DNA of 64,000 nucleotides from Xenorhabdus bovienii (GCF_024721015.1 NZ_JANAIF010000014.1:1-64000), one strand, 5' to 3'. Positions 1 to 9,086 are shown, numbered from the stretch's first letter. Program-made: numbers and translations. Notes: a model not told the origin generated them from the sequence alone.

Positions 1-3000
1 GAACGGAGTGGCCAGTTCCGCACGCACGGTTTGCAGGAGTGCGTCAAACGCCTCACAAGACTGTGACCGGAGAACCAAATTACCTTCCAGCCCCTGTTGG
101 TAGGCCTGCCCCGCCTCATCGGTGCGGTAGACCGTCTTCATCACCGGATGGCGCTCAACCACCCGATGAATGGCGGTTTCCAGCTGAGACAAACAAGCGC
201 CATCATCCAGTTGCACCAGATAAGGAACATGATAGGCATGGGTTCCCTGCTCAAACTGTTCGATAAACCGCATCCGCTCCTGGGCAAATGACAGCGGGTA
301 ACGCGCCAACTCGACGTGGGGGATCACCGTACAGGCCTGCTGTCCCATCTGTGCAGCCATCCCGGCAACGGTTTTCAAGCTAAACACCTGTGCCAAAGAA
401 ACATCCACGGCCAGAACACGGCGAATGGCTGCCGTCAGCTTAATCGCGATAAGTGAGTCTCCCCCGATCCGGAAGAAATTATCCTCAATGCCGACCCGCT
501 CCAGCCCCAATACGTCCTGCCAGACGGCACACAGCTGGGTTTCCAGCGCATTACGCGGTGCCACATAACCATCCCGGTTTCCCCACACCGGTGCAGGCAA
601 CGCCCGGCGATCCAGCTTGCCATTCAGAGTCAGGGGCACCGTCTCAATCCGGGTCAAGCTGGCCGGCACCATGTAGTCCGGCAGGCGGGCGGACAGGTAC
701 GTCATCAAGGTGTCATCCGGCAGCTCCCCGTCCGTGACCAGATACGCGGCCAGCGCTTTATGGCCTTCATGCTCGTGGTCAATCACCACCGCCTGTTTCA
801 CCTGCGGGTGCGAGGCCAGCGCGCTTTCAATTTCCCCCAGCTCAATGCGGTAGCCGCGGATCTTGACCTGAAAATCATTGCGCCCCCGATATTCCAGATT
901 GCCGTCCGGCTGCCAGCGCACCAGATCACCGGTTTTATACAGGCGGGTGTAGCCGCGCGCCTGATCTTCGGCCGTGGCAAACGGGTTCACCACAAAACGC
1001 TCGGCGGTCAATTCCGGCCGGTTCAAATACCCACGAGCCAGCCCCGCGCCCCCGATGTACAGTTCCCCTGGGGCGCCGATAGGTACGAGATGACCTGAGT
1101 CATTCAAAACATAGGCATACATGTCATTTAACGGTCGCCCAATGCAGGATGCCGTTATAGCGTCGTCTTTTATTAATTTCTGATAGGTAACATGTACCGT
1201 TGTTTCTGTTATCCCATACATATTGACAAGGGTTGGTGATTGATCTCCATAACTGTCCCACCAGGGCTTCAACTGAACAGGATTAAGTTTATCTCCTCCA
1301 AAGATCACATATCGAAGACAGGGAAATTTAGCGCCAATACTCAACGAGGCATCAATAAAAGCATAAAATGCGCCTGGAGTTTGATTCAGAACGGTAACTT
1401 TTTGGTGTGAACACAAGCGGGTAAAACTGACAAAATCCTTCGTGCAATCGACTGTTGGAATAATTAAACGCCCACCATATATTAATGCTCCCCATAATTC
1501 CCAGACACTGAAATCAAAGGTATAGGCATGGAAAAGAACCCAAGTATCATTTTGATCAAATTGATAATCCCCTTGGGTGGTAGCAAATAAACGCACAGCA
1601 TTATGATGAGTCTGTAATACGCCTTTTGGCTGCCCAGTCGTTCCTGAGGTGTAAATGACATATGCCAGATCAGCGGCTCCGTTCACCGGTACCGGATTGT
1701 CCACTGGCCAGCCGGCCGTCACCGCCTGGTCATCTGCCGCTATCAGTGCCGGCTGGTCAATCAGAACTTGTGTGCATTCACTCAGTGTCGTCAGGTGCCG
1801 CTGCTGAGTCACCACGCACGGAGATTGGGTGTCTTCCAAAATAAACTGAATCCGCTCCGGCGGATGTTCCGGGGACATCGGCACATAAGCTCCCCCGGCT
1901 TTCAGCACCGCCAGAATACTGATGACCATCTCCAGACCGCGATCCAAGTACAGTGCCACCAGCGTATCTGCCGGCATCGCTTGATTGTGTCGTTGCTGAT
2001 AGTGCTCGCGGATCACAAAGGCCAGTTGGTTCGCCCGCTCATTCAACTGGCGGTAAGTCAGCGTTGCTCCCTCAAATACCAGCGCCACGTTATCCGGCAT
2101 GGCTGCTGCACGGGCTTCGAACTGCTGTTGCAGGGTTTGATTTTGTGGATACAGCGCATCGGGCTGGTTCCAAGTGTACAGTAGAGTGTGACGTTCCTGT
2201 TCTAATAAAATAGGCAATTCACTGACTAATAAAGAAGGTTTTTTAATCAACGCAGCAAATAAGTTTTTCAGACGTTCAAGTATTTTCCCTACATCTTGAT
2301 CACTAAAATACGCCTGCAAATAATTTATATTTATTTTTAGTTCCTGATCAGTGCCGCTATAGTCCTTGAATCGAAAAACGATAGGATAAATATTAGAAGT
2401 TCCTTCTATATGATTATGTTTATTTTGAGTTACTTCAGATGCTGACTCTGAAAATCGTTCGTAGAAAATAAATAAATTAGGTAAAGGGATTCCAAAATTA
2501 TTAGCGATTCGAATAAGGTGAGAGTGGGGAAATTTACAATAGCGATAACTATTTTTTTGCGATAATTCCATGAATTTAATCTGTTCAATCACACTTAGCG
2601 AGTGTGAAACCTGACAATGTACTGGATAAATATTTGCATGCATTCCAACGACATGCTTGTCTAACTTTCTTTTTCTTCCGTGTGTAATAGTACTAAATGT
2701 TAATTCTTTTTGCCCCGTAAGTTCTGCCATCATGATGATGACTAGACTAGAAAAGACAGCAAGCAAATTAGTATTATTTTCTCTACAAAAAATACGTAAA
2801 TCTGATGTCATCGCAGAAGGTAATGTTAGCGAACCAACACCACTACCCGTATTTTGATAGCAAGGAGTTAAAGGGTATATTTCATTTTCTTTTAAAAAAT
2901 CACACCAGTAGTTTTTATCCGTTTCGTAATGAGAAGAATTTAGATATTCCCTTGCTTTAATTATTGTATCTAAATATTGAGGAATTTCTGATAACCAAGC

Positions 3001-3522
3001 TATTGATGTTCCATTTTTAATACATTCGTACAATTTATTAACATATTCATGGAGTCGAAATAATCCTACACCATCAATCATAATATGATGGAATATAGTG
3101 AAAAAATAATATTTTTCATCTGTCATACGAATCAATGAAATCTGATATGGAGTTTCCTTTAAAAAATTTATAGGATTATCTATTTGCTGCTGCATCCAAA
3201 GCTGTGCTTTTTTTTCAGGTTCAGGCTGCATTGTAACATCATGAAATATAATTGATTCAGGTATACTTTGATCTTGGATATATTGTATAGCTTCATTATC
3301 CGCATTAACCGATATGCGTAACCGTAACATATCAATATGTTGATGTAGTAAATTCCACACTTGCTGAAAAGTTACTATATCAACATCTTCTTCTATCAAC
3401 GTATACCAACCGAGGTTGTGTAGTGGATTATTTTCATAGAGTGCCTGCTCGTAAAACACATCCTCTTGAGCGGGATGAAGGTTATATAAGTTCGAGTTCA
3501 ACGAGCTTTCAGATGTTCTCAT
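1..3522 (-). CDS. Nonribosomal peptide synthetase, N-terminal part (C-A-T-C...), Thr-activating; truncated by window edge
   Basis: This is a modular enzyme that activates an amino acid and joins it into a peptide. The first 1174 codons are present and the gene runs off the left edge. Domains in order: condensation (about aa 10-430, active motif HHIMIDG near aa 144), adenylation (about aa 455-985, A3 motif YTSGTTGQPKG near aa 624), carrier (motif GGDSLIAIKL, phosphopantetheine Ser near aa 1022) and the start of a second condensation domain (YPLSFAQERMRFIEQF near aa 1075). Residues at the ten-residue code positions read D-F-W-N-I-G-M-V-H, the classical threonine signature. The ATG is the first start after an in-frame TAA 9 nt upstream; its ribosome binding site is weak. 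A condensation domain at the N-terminus suggests a starter module that acylates Thr, or one that takes a donor from another synthetase. Composition alternates sharply along the gene. The product is not identified. Confidence 0.93.
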   Translation of the reverse strand, partial: MRTSESSLNSNLYNLHPAQEDVFYEQALYENNPLHNLGWYTLIEEDVDIVTFQQVWNLLHQHIDMLRLRISVNADNEAIQYIQDQSIPESIIFHDVTMQPEPEKKAQLWMQQQIDNPINFLKETPYQISLIRMTDEKYYFFTIFHHIMIDGVGLFRLHEYVNKLYECIKNGTSIAWLSEIPQYLDTIIKAREYLNSSHYETDKNYWCDFLKENEIYPLTPCYQNTGSGVGSLTLPSAMTSDLRIFCRENNTNLLAVFSSLVIIMMAELTGQKELTFSTITHGRKRKLDKHVVGMHANIYPVHCQVSHSLSVIEQIKFMELSQKNSYRYCKFPHSHLIRIANNFGIPLPNLFIFYERFSESASEVTQNKHNHIEGTSNIYPIVFRFKDYSGTDQELKININYLQAYFSDQDVGKILERLKNLFAALIKKPSLLVSELPILLEQERHTLLYTWNQPDALYPQNQTLQQQFEARAAAMPDNVALVFEGATLTYRQLNERANQLAFVIREHYQQRHNQAMPADTLVALYLDRGLEMVISILAVLKAGGAYVPMSPEHPPERIQFILEDTQSPCVVTQQRHLTTLSECTQVLIDQPALIAADDQAVTAGWPVDNPVPVNGAADLAYVIYTSGTTGQPKGVLQTHHNAVRLFATTQGDYQFDQNDTWVLFHAYTFDFSVWELWGALIYGGRLIIPTVDCTKDFVSFTRLCSHQKVTVLNQTPGAFYAFIDASLSIGAKFPCLRYVIFGGDKLNPVQLKPWWDSYGDQSPTLVNMYGITETTVHVTYQKLIKDDAITASCIGRPLNDMYAYVLNDSGHLVPIGAPGELYIGGAGLARGYLNRPELTAERFVVNPFATAEDQARGYTRLYKTGDLVRWQPDGNLEYRGRNDFQVKIRGYRIELGEIESALASHPQVKQAVVIDHEHEGHKALAAYLVTDGELPDDTLMTYLSARLPDYMVPASLTRIETVPLTLNGKLDRRALPAPVWGNRDGYVAPRNALETQLCAVWQDVLGLERVGIEDNFFRIGGDSLIAIKLTAAIRRVLAVDVSLAQVFSLKTVAGMAAQMGQQACTVIPHVELARYPLSFAQERMRFIEQFEQGTHAYHVPYLVQLDDGACLSQLETAIHRVVERHPVMKTVYRTDEAGQAYQQGLEGNLVLRSQSCEAFDALLQTVRAELATPF

Positions 3523-4363
3523 AATAAATTATACGAATGCATTCCGTTCGCAAGTTACTTGTACTCTGTGACACAAACGAGTAGATTTCAGCTCTACACT
3601 TCACCTTCAGCAATTAATTTTTGGGTATTAATGTAATCCACTGTCCCACATCTAACTCTTTTACCTGTTTTTAGCCCACGCTGTCATGTGAATTTAATGG
3701 GTTTCGGCATTATCTATCGTTGTATCACTATAGCGATTCTCGCAATCTTTCAGCATTCTCCTTTATACAAAAATAGTTAATATCCATCAGCCTTAGTGGT
3801 TAAAAACACCCATTACTGATGTGACTTCCTTCATATATTTAGTCATGTACTCTTACTACCTAAGTTATTATATTCAATTCACTCACCATTTTAACCCCAA
3901 TTATTATTTATTACCCTTTATTTATTAATAGAGTTCACGATAACTACAATTTCTTTTAACTGTAATATTGATTGTTATTTTGATTGAAGTCTATATTATT
4001 TTTTATTTAATATAGGTGCGTTTTTAATTACTTTAGAATACCAAACAGAATAGTTACTATTATTTAAAAGTAACACCTTATAATTTTAATCACTATTATG
4101 GCATTTTGTTAACACAATAAATAATAATTACCATCATTATTCATAATGACATTGCAAATAATTTCATTTCTATATAATTCATAATCTATTTAATTTCTTA
4201 TTTTATATATAAAAAGTATTTTAATTAATTTACCCTGAGTAATTTTACTTCCTCGGCAGAAGAACAGTGATGGGGGAAGGATCACTGAAATAAGTGTGCT
4301 AACGCAAAAATGGAGTGGTGATAAGAAAAACTATTTCGTATTGAATGAATTACCGGAGAAAAG
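3523..4363. other. Long AT-rich spacer between NRPS and MFS genes
   Basis: These 841 bases are very AT-rich, and I see no convincing reading frame or RNA gene on either strand. The flanking genes are both leftward, so the spacer should hold the NRPS promoter. The stretch around 4120-4165 has several ATTATC/CATTAT-like words that resemble degraded Fur half-sites, but AT richness makes chance matches likely. Confidence 0.6.
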
Positions 4364-5557
4364 TCAGTCCGATTGATCAACAACATTCGATATCAAAAGT
4401 GCACGAATGCAAAGTAATGATATAGTCAGCAATGTCATCGTTGTGACAACAAAAATCAGTCCTTTCCAACCAAGTGCCCCGTAAATCCCTCCGGAGGCAA
4501 GCGCAAATACAGTCGATACCGAGGCCAGAAGCGTCTCACTCGCCCCTTGGACACGGACTTTATTGATACCATCAGGCATACTGTTGATAATATGAGTTCC
4601 CCCTAAGAACATAAAGTTCCACCCTAATCCAGCAAAAATCAGCGGCGCTGCGATAATAACCATTACTGCTTCATTTATAAGCCCTATCAGGAAACCGACA
4701 AGATACAAGATAGCCCCCAAGAGAATAATACGATTCGCCCCCATTCTTGATATAAGCATACCGGTGATAACACCGGGAGCGAACATAGCTACAAGATGAA
4801 CACCAATTAATATGCCCGTTTCTGAATTTCCAATACCATAATCTATAGAGGCAATCGAGGCAGTCGACATGACTATCAGCATGATTGCATGACCTAACAC
4901 CATTGTCACAATTCCAAAAAACAAACGGCGATTTGTGGCAATAAGTGAAAATCCTGATGCCTTACTAATGTCAGCTTCTGTTTGTCGATTAATTGAACAT
5001 CTAAGACCACCATCAAGTGCAGCGAAAGCAAGAACTGCACATCCTCCGATAACGGACACGATCATGTATATCCCGATGAATGGAAGTTCGAAGCCCAAGC
5101 TATCTCCTCTCCCATAGAGCTCGCTTCCAATAATGACACCAATTATTCCAGAAGCCAGCAGTAAAGAGGTTGCTGTTGCAGCCCGGTTTTTTGCAACGCT
5201 TTCAGCAGCGGCAAACCGTAGAAAATTAATACCAATCATCGAGATGCCAATCAGGAAATGCCCACCGAGCAGAAGCCCGAAACTGCCTGAATAAATAGCC
5301 GTCGCTGAAGCAAGTCCACCGAATATCATTGCCATACTAGCCAGAATAAATCCGGTTCTGCGGCTGTAACGTGCCATCAAGTTCGAAAAAGGGATTGCAC
5401 AGACACTTCCAGCAGCCATTTGTATCGCAATAGGCAATGTCGCAAGCCAGGCCAATGGAGCAAGATGCAGGCCAGCCAGTCCCCCAACAGTAAAAAGTAG
5501 CGGTACCGCACTTTCTAATGTGATATTCCCCAAAATAATGAAGATAAGGTTACGCAT
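4364..5557 (-). CDS. Major facilitator superfamily transporter, probable exporter
   Basis: This predicted 397-residue inner-membrane transporter has about 12 hydrophobic segments. A cytoplasmic loop reads NLMARYSRRTGFIL, like the MFS motif-A loop between helices 2 and 3. I chose the ATG at 5557 because AGAGGG lies about 6 nt upstream; a GTG 13 codons further up is in frame but has no good ribosome binding site. The gene lies 125 nt downstream of the isonitrile-synthase-like gene on the same strand, so the two are probably co-transcribed and it may export that enzyme's product. Family knowledge offers a parallel: yeast Dit1, a member of the same synthase family, works with the MFS exporter Dtr1. 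Substrate and direction are inference; it could equally be an unrelated drug/H+ antiporter. Confidence 0.85.
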   Translation of the reverse strand: MRNLIFIILGNITLESAVPLLFTVGGLAGLHLAPLAWLATLPIAIQMAAGSVCAIPFSNLMARYSRRTGFILASMAMIFGGLASATAIYSGSFGLLLGGHFLIGISMIGINFLRFAAAESVAKNRAATATSLLLASGIIGVIIGSELYGRGDSLGFELPFIGIYMIVSVIGGCAVLAFAALDGGLRCSINRQTEADISKASGFSLIATNRRLFFGIVTMVLGHAIMLIVMSTASIASIDYGIGNSETGILIGVHLVAMFAPGVITGMLISRMGANRIILLGAILYLVGFLIGLINEAVMVIIAAPLIFAGLGWNFMFLGGTHIINSMPDGINKVRVQGASETLLASVSTVFALASGGIYGALGWKGLIFVVTTMTLLTISLLCIRALLISNVVDQSD

Positions 5558-5682
5558 GGATGGCCCTCTGATAAGCGATATGAGCACATATTCCACATTG
5601 TTAAGTTGTTACTCCCATATTAAGGGGTGTTCTTCAATGTTGATATGTTAGATCATAGGGTAACGTCTTATACTGATTTCTG

Positions 5683-6894
5683 CTAAGAGTTCAATTTATG
5701 CAACAAAACCGCCATATTCTCCAAAATATCGGCATCTACATAAAAGTCACTCACTCCCCGATTATTAATAATCCTTAGTCGTTTGCCATGTTGGTGAATT
5801 TCTTGTTCAATACTCATTTGCCAGACATTCTTCCGATTTTCAATAACTGCAATACCATGATAGGGAAGATTGGGTGAATGGCTCTTGTAACCAGGATATA
5901 TCCTGACGCCCATTAATGGTATTGTCTTATGGTGGATAGTGGCTCGGATTGCATTAGGAAATAGCGTATTTTCCCATCGGATACTAGCCATTGTTTCCTT
6001 CATAGCTCTATAATGAACGAAGGCAGTGTGAACTCTATTCATGATCTCATGCTTTATCTCCGAATCAGGGAAGATAGAATCACAAAATATAGCCTTTCTT
6101 TGATTATATGTCAGAGATAGATCTGATATATTGACCGTGCTCCCGACGCTTGCATTGAAACGAATGGCTTCCTCATGACTAATTCCCAAAGATGGATTCA
6201 ATGTGAAGGTTCTCAGATGCTCTGGAAAGGCACGGTCATAATTATCCTGAAGTAATGAAACTATCTTAGATATATCGAGAATATTAACTATTTCATTGAT
6301 TTTACTTACTTGAGTGAACTCTTCCAGATCCTTTATATATTGTTCTGCCGCAGCCATAGGATCACCAAAAATCCCGGCATAGAATGTGGCATCCGAAAGA
6401 ATTTTGAAACGTATTCTGACCCCTGTATGTTCCTCAAGATAGGTTGAAATTTTCGCAAGATGTAGCAAGGACACCTCTTCTGCCATGGTTAAAGAGGTAA
6501 TATCATGTCTTTTCTGCCAATTGCTAATAACGCAGAAGACAGGGAGAAGAATATCGATTTCTCTTCTTTCATTTATACTGAATTTGATATTTTCTAACGT
6601 CTCTACGCAGGATGAAAAAAGAGTTCGGGAATTAAACTGGATGGCTGGATGATTGAGATAATCCCGAACCAGGAAGTGCAAAGGCAAATCTTTTTTTCGT
6701 TTCTCTTTCCACCACTGTTCAGATGGCAATGTTTTAGAAATAGAACACTGCTCAAGTAATATTTTTCGTAAATCGGATGAAATTAAATGGCCATTAGATG
6801 TCATATTAGGTTCATATTCTGGCCAGCCAAATTGACCGAACATGAGTGAATTTTCAATGATTGAACCGTTTGTGCTAACAGATATATTTTTCAA
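5683..6894 (-). CDS. Isonitrile (isocyanide) synthase-like protein, PvcA/IsnA/DIT1 family
   Basis: The 403-residue protein resembles the PvcA/DIT1 family. Bacterial members (PvcA, IsnA) convert the amino group of Tyr or Trp to an isonitrile using a carbon from ribulose-5-phosphate. Family-like features are the central LPVFCVISNW...AEEVSLLHLAKIS segment (about aa 115-150), the KILSDATFYAGIFGD segment (about aa 163-177) and the C-terminal FPNAIRATIHH...MGVRIYPG...YHGIAVIE block (about aa 310-360). The start is TTG at 6894, with GGAAGAG a few bases upstream; the next in-frame Met is residue 18. It is followed by an MFS gene. No PvcB/IsnB-type 2-oxoglutarate oxygenase or P450 lies beside it, unlike rhabduscin or paerucumarin loci. 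Divergence from IsnA is considerable, so the amino-acid substrate cannot be read from sequence. Confidence 0.8.
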   Translation of the reverse strand: MKNISVSTNGSIIENSLMFGQFGWPEYEPNMTSNGHLISSDLRKILLEQCSISKTLPSEQWWKEKRKKDLPLHFLVRDYLNHPAIQFNSRTLFSSCVETLENIKFSINERREIDILLPVFCVISNWQKRHDITSLTMAEEVSLLHLAKISTYLEEHTGVRIRFKILSDATFYAGIFGDPMAAAEQYIKDLEEFTQVSKINEIVNILDISKIVSLLQDNYDRAFPEHLRTFTLNPSLGISHEEAIRFNASVGSTVNISDLSLTYNQRKAIFCDSIFPDSEIKHEIMNRVHTAFVHYRAMKETMASIRWENTLFPNAIRATIHHKTIPLMGVRIYPGYKSHSPNLPYHGIAVIENRKNVWQMSIEQEIHQHGKRLRIINNRGVSDFYVDADILENMAVLLHKLNS

Positions 6895-7182
6895 TTTCTC
6901 TTCCTAAGTAAATTATAGGTACATCCCGTAAAGATGTATGGATTTTTGAATAACTCTGTATTTAGCTTCTAGCACTCCTTTATCATCTAAAAAGGAGTTT
7001 TAACTCTCAATGCGAACTGAGTCAGTTGCTGATTATGTAGCCAGACATACCTGCACAACGTTCTTCTCCAGTTTTCCTATTCTCCTGAGCAAAAATGATG
7101 ACTCTGAAGCCGAACTCTGACATAAAGAAACACAACAAAGAATAACAAAAAATAACGAAGATGGCCTATATCATTATCCGGA

Positions 7183-7200
7183 AAATGATAGTTATCATTT
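7183..7200. promoter_or_regulatory. Perfect 8-2-8 palindrome, Fur-box-like
   Basis: AAATGATAGTTATCATTT has perfect 8-base arms around GT and resembles the iron-regulator (Fur) consensus built of GATAAT/ATTATC units. It lies about 290 bases upstream of the isonitrile-synthase start. A second Fur-like word occurs near 7362-7376. Binding is inference, and the AT-rich background raises the chance of coincidence. Confidence 0.4.
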
Positions 7201-7595
7201 ATATAGTTTTTTATTTATTAAAACCTTATAAAAAACATTTCCTCCACATGAAGATTAATAAATTAAACACCCAGAAAAAATGAAATATATATTTTTAGAT
7301 CTGATTTATTTTTAACTTAAAACCACATTACATATCAATATATTATTTAAATTCAATAAATTAATAATTATCATTACAAATCTAATATTAAATAAAATAG
7401 AATATTACTTATTCAGAATGAATAAGAATTTATAAATATAAAAATATATAATATCTTTTTTTTGTTATTATTCTTAATCGAGAATGCGGTAGCGTCCCAA
7501 TTCACAATAATAAAAATTTATTTCATTAAAAAACACCTTTATAACTTAGTACTACAGCCGTAATGGCTCTACAGGCAGAGAAACGCGCCAATCTG

Positions 7596-7616
7596 AATAG
7601 GGGCCATGCCCCTATT
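7596..7616 (-). terminator. Hairpin downstream of sxy
   Basis: Perfect 9-base arms AATAGGGGC / GCCCCTATT enclose a 3-base loop 13 bases past the sxy stop. There is no U-run after it on the minus strand, so it may act as a 3' end stabiliser or weak terminator. Confidence 0.5.
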
Positions 7617-7628
7617 GATTAAATTTCA

Positions 7629-8252
7629 TTAAGAATAATAACCCAAACTACAGTGATCCAATTCCTTGTGCCAGAGAAGTAAATCATCACGGATTTTCTC
7701 TGGTAATACGGCAACATGGCAACCTTCTATCGCACCAGCCAACGCAAGCAATATGCTGACATTCGTCTGTTTTCTGTGTTGCTGTAACTTAAGGTAAGTC
7801 GCTTTTGCTCCCAGCACGTGCAACTCTTCTACTTTAGATATGCCGACTTTCCATAGTTGACGTTCTAAAGTCATTCCCAAGTTAGGGAGATCTTTTAGCC
7901 TAAGGGGCATTTTTTGCTTATCGATAATTTCTGCCATTGTATATTGATAAGCTAAGCTGACATATTCAAACAACTGCTTTTGATCCTGCCAAAGTGACTC
8001 ATTAACCCGGTAGTACCGTAAAGTCACGGGAATGCCCCTTTTTGAAAAAATAAATTTCTCCATGCCTCTGGCTTTAAATAATACCTCAGCATGACTATTT
8101 CCTCGTAAATACAGTTCGCCATCTGAGCTAATGGCAAACAAGACCCCGTCAAGTAACAACCCAAACCCACCAAATTGAGATTTTTTCTTAAGTTTTCCCA
8201 ATGAAGATACGCCGTGTTTCAATTGAGCAAAACGCGCCCCAGATAAAAACAT
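7629..8252 (-). CDS. sxy: Sxy/TfoX-family competence regulator
   Basis: Sxy (TfoX) works with CRP at CRP-S promoters of DNA-uptake genes. The 207-residue protein has the TfoX N-terminal domain (FGGFGLLLDGVLFAISSDGE, then YYRVNESLW) and the TfoX C-terminal helical domain (RLKDLPNLG...LWKVGISKVEELHVLGAKATYLKL). The length matches E. coli Sxy (209 aa). I chose the ATG at 8252 because GGAG lies 8 nt upstream; a GTG three codons earlier is also possible. It is divergent from sulA, as in E. coli. The window also carries a comEC homologue, but no other uptake genes, so natural competence cannot be judged here. Confidence 0.93.
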   Translation of the reverse strand: MFLSGARFAQLKHGVSSLGKLKKKSQFGGFGLLLDGVLFAISSDGELYLRGNSHAEVLFKARGMEKFIFSKRGIPVTLRYYRVNESLWQDQKQLFEYVSLAYQYTMAEIIDKQKMPLRLKDLPNLGMTLERQLWKVGISKVEELHVLGAKATYLKLQQHRKQTNVSILLALAGAIEGCHVAVLPEKIRDDLLLWHKELDHCSLGYYS

Positions 8253-8453
8253 TTTTATCACTCCATGAATTATATCCTAACTAATATTTTTCTCATGTTT
8301 TTATTAGCAATATAGATAACAAGAACAAGTAATTAAAACCATACGCAATCTGTTTCCAACTGCCAATCGTTAAGTCAGAAAAAAACGGTTTTATGTAAAT
8401 TTTTGCGAAGCGCTTTGAAAAAAAATAGGCTTGCTTTTAAGCAAGCAACGATA

Positions 8454-8473
8454 TACTGTATAAATATACAGTT
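8454..8473 (+). promoter_or_regulatory. LexA operator (SOS box) of sulA
   Basis: TACTGTATAAATATACAGTT fits the SOS-box consensus CTGT-N8-ACAG with extended flanks, 19 bases before the sulA start. It overlaps a TATACT -10-like element (8452-8457), the usual arrangement for tight LexA repression. Confidence 0.95.
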
Positions 8474-8492
8474 CATTATGGCGAGGAACATT

Positions 8493-9086
8493 ATGGGCAT
8501 TCGATCATCTTGGGGATATCTTATTGAGAAGAAAACGGCAGCTAACGGAACGGAAGAAGAACAAAAAACAGACAGTTGTCCGGTTCTCAAAATAGACAAA
8601 ACAGCAAGTATCACAACTGCCAGTCGGCTATCTTTTGTCGAATCATCCCAATATGATTCACAAATGGTAAAAGGAATGGTCAGTGAACTGATCTACGGTG
8701 AGCACCAGCCAGCTATCAATCACCTTCTGCTTCCTTTACTCCGTCAATCCGGGCATGAAAATCGCTGGTTACTCTGGGTTACACCCAATAAAAGATTGAG
8801 TCGTCAGTGGCTGATGAGTTCTGGTTTACCTTTGGATAAGGTTGTTCAGTTAAATCAAATCCGTCCTGTTGCATCAATTGATGCCATGGAAAAGGCTCTA
8901 GCAAGTGGCAACTACAGTGTAGTACTGGGTTGGCTACCAGAGCTATCTGAGTATGACGTACAGAAGCTACAACTGGCCGCTCAGAAAGGTACAGCATTGG
9001 GATTTATTATGCGCCCACAAAACTCGGCTCATCATTTCAAACCGCCAGTAAACAGATTACAAATTTCTTCTGTTTACTATCATTGA
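8493..9086 (+). CDS. sulA: SOS-induced cell division inhibitor SulA
   Basis: SulA is made after DNA damage, binds FtsZ and blocks division until Lon degrades it. The 197-residue protein has the conserved SulA core (LLLPLLRQSG, LSRQWLMSSGLPLDKVVQL, SGNYSVVLGWLPEL, GFIMRP) and the conserved C-terminal YYH used for Lon recognition. It is longer than E. coli SulA (169 aa) because of an extended, poorly conserved N-terminus. The start at 8493 has AGGA 6 nt upstream; an ATG five codons earlier (8478) lies close to the LexA box and lacks a ribosome binding site. It lies between sxy and ompA, as in E. coli, and is regulated by LexA. Confidence 0.95.
   Translation: MGIRSSWGYLIEKKTAANGTEEEQKTDSCPVLKIDKTASITTASRLSFVESSQYDSQMVKGMVSELIYGEHQPAINHLLLPLLRQSGHENRWLLWVTPNKRLSRQWLMSSGLPLDKVVQLNQIRPVASIDAMEKALASGNYSVVLGWLPELSEYDVQKLQLAAQKGTALGFIMRPQNSAHHFKPPVNRLQISSVYYH

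Larger units (their letters stand above)
6895..7628. other. AT-rich spacer upstream of the isonitrile-synthase gene
   Basis: These 734 bases separate the accessory genes from the conserved core that begins with sxy. I see no convincing coding frame. The stretch holds the promoter of the isonitrile synthase, a Fur-like palindrome (7183-7200) and a hairpin beyond the sxy stop (7596-7616). It probably marks the junction between variable and conserved DNA. Confidence 0.6.

Noticed and set aside
2657..2857. Plus-strand frame inside the NRPS condensation domain
   Set aside because: It is antisense to a clear condensation-domain reading frame and has no independent support.
4120..4165. Fur-like words in the NRPS-MFS spacer
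   Set aside because: Only degraded half-sites in very AT-rich DNA; not separable from chance.
8375..8614. 79-codon minus-strand frame across the sulA start
   Set aside because: It covers the LexA box and the sulA 5' end on the opposite strand with no family match.
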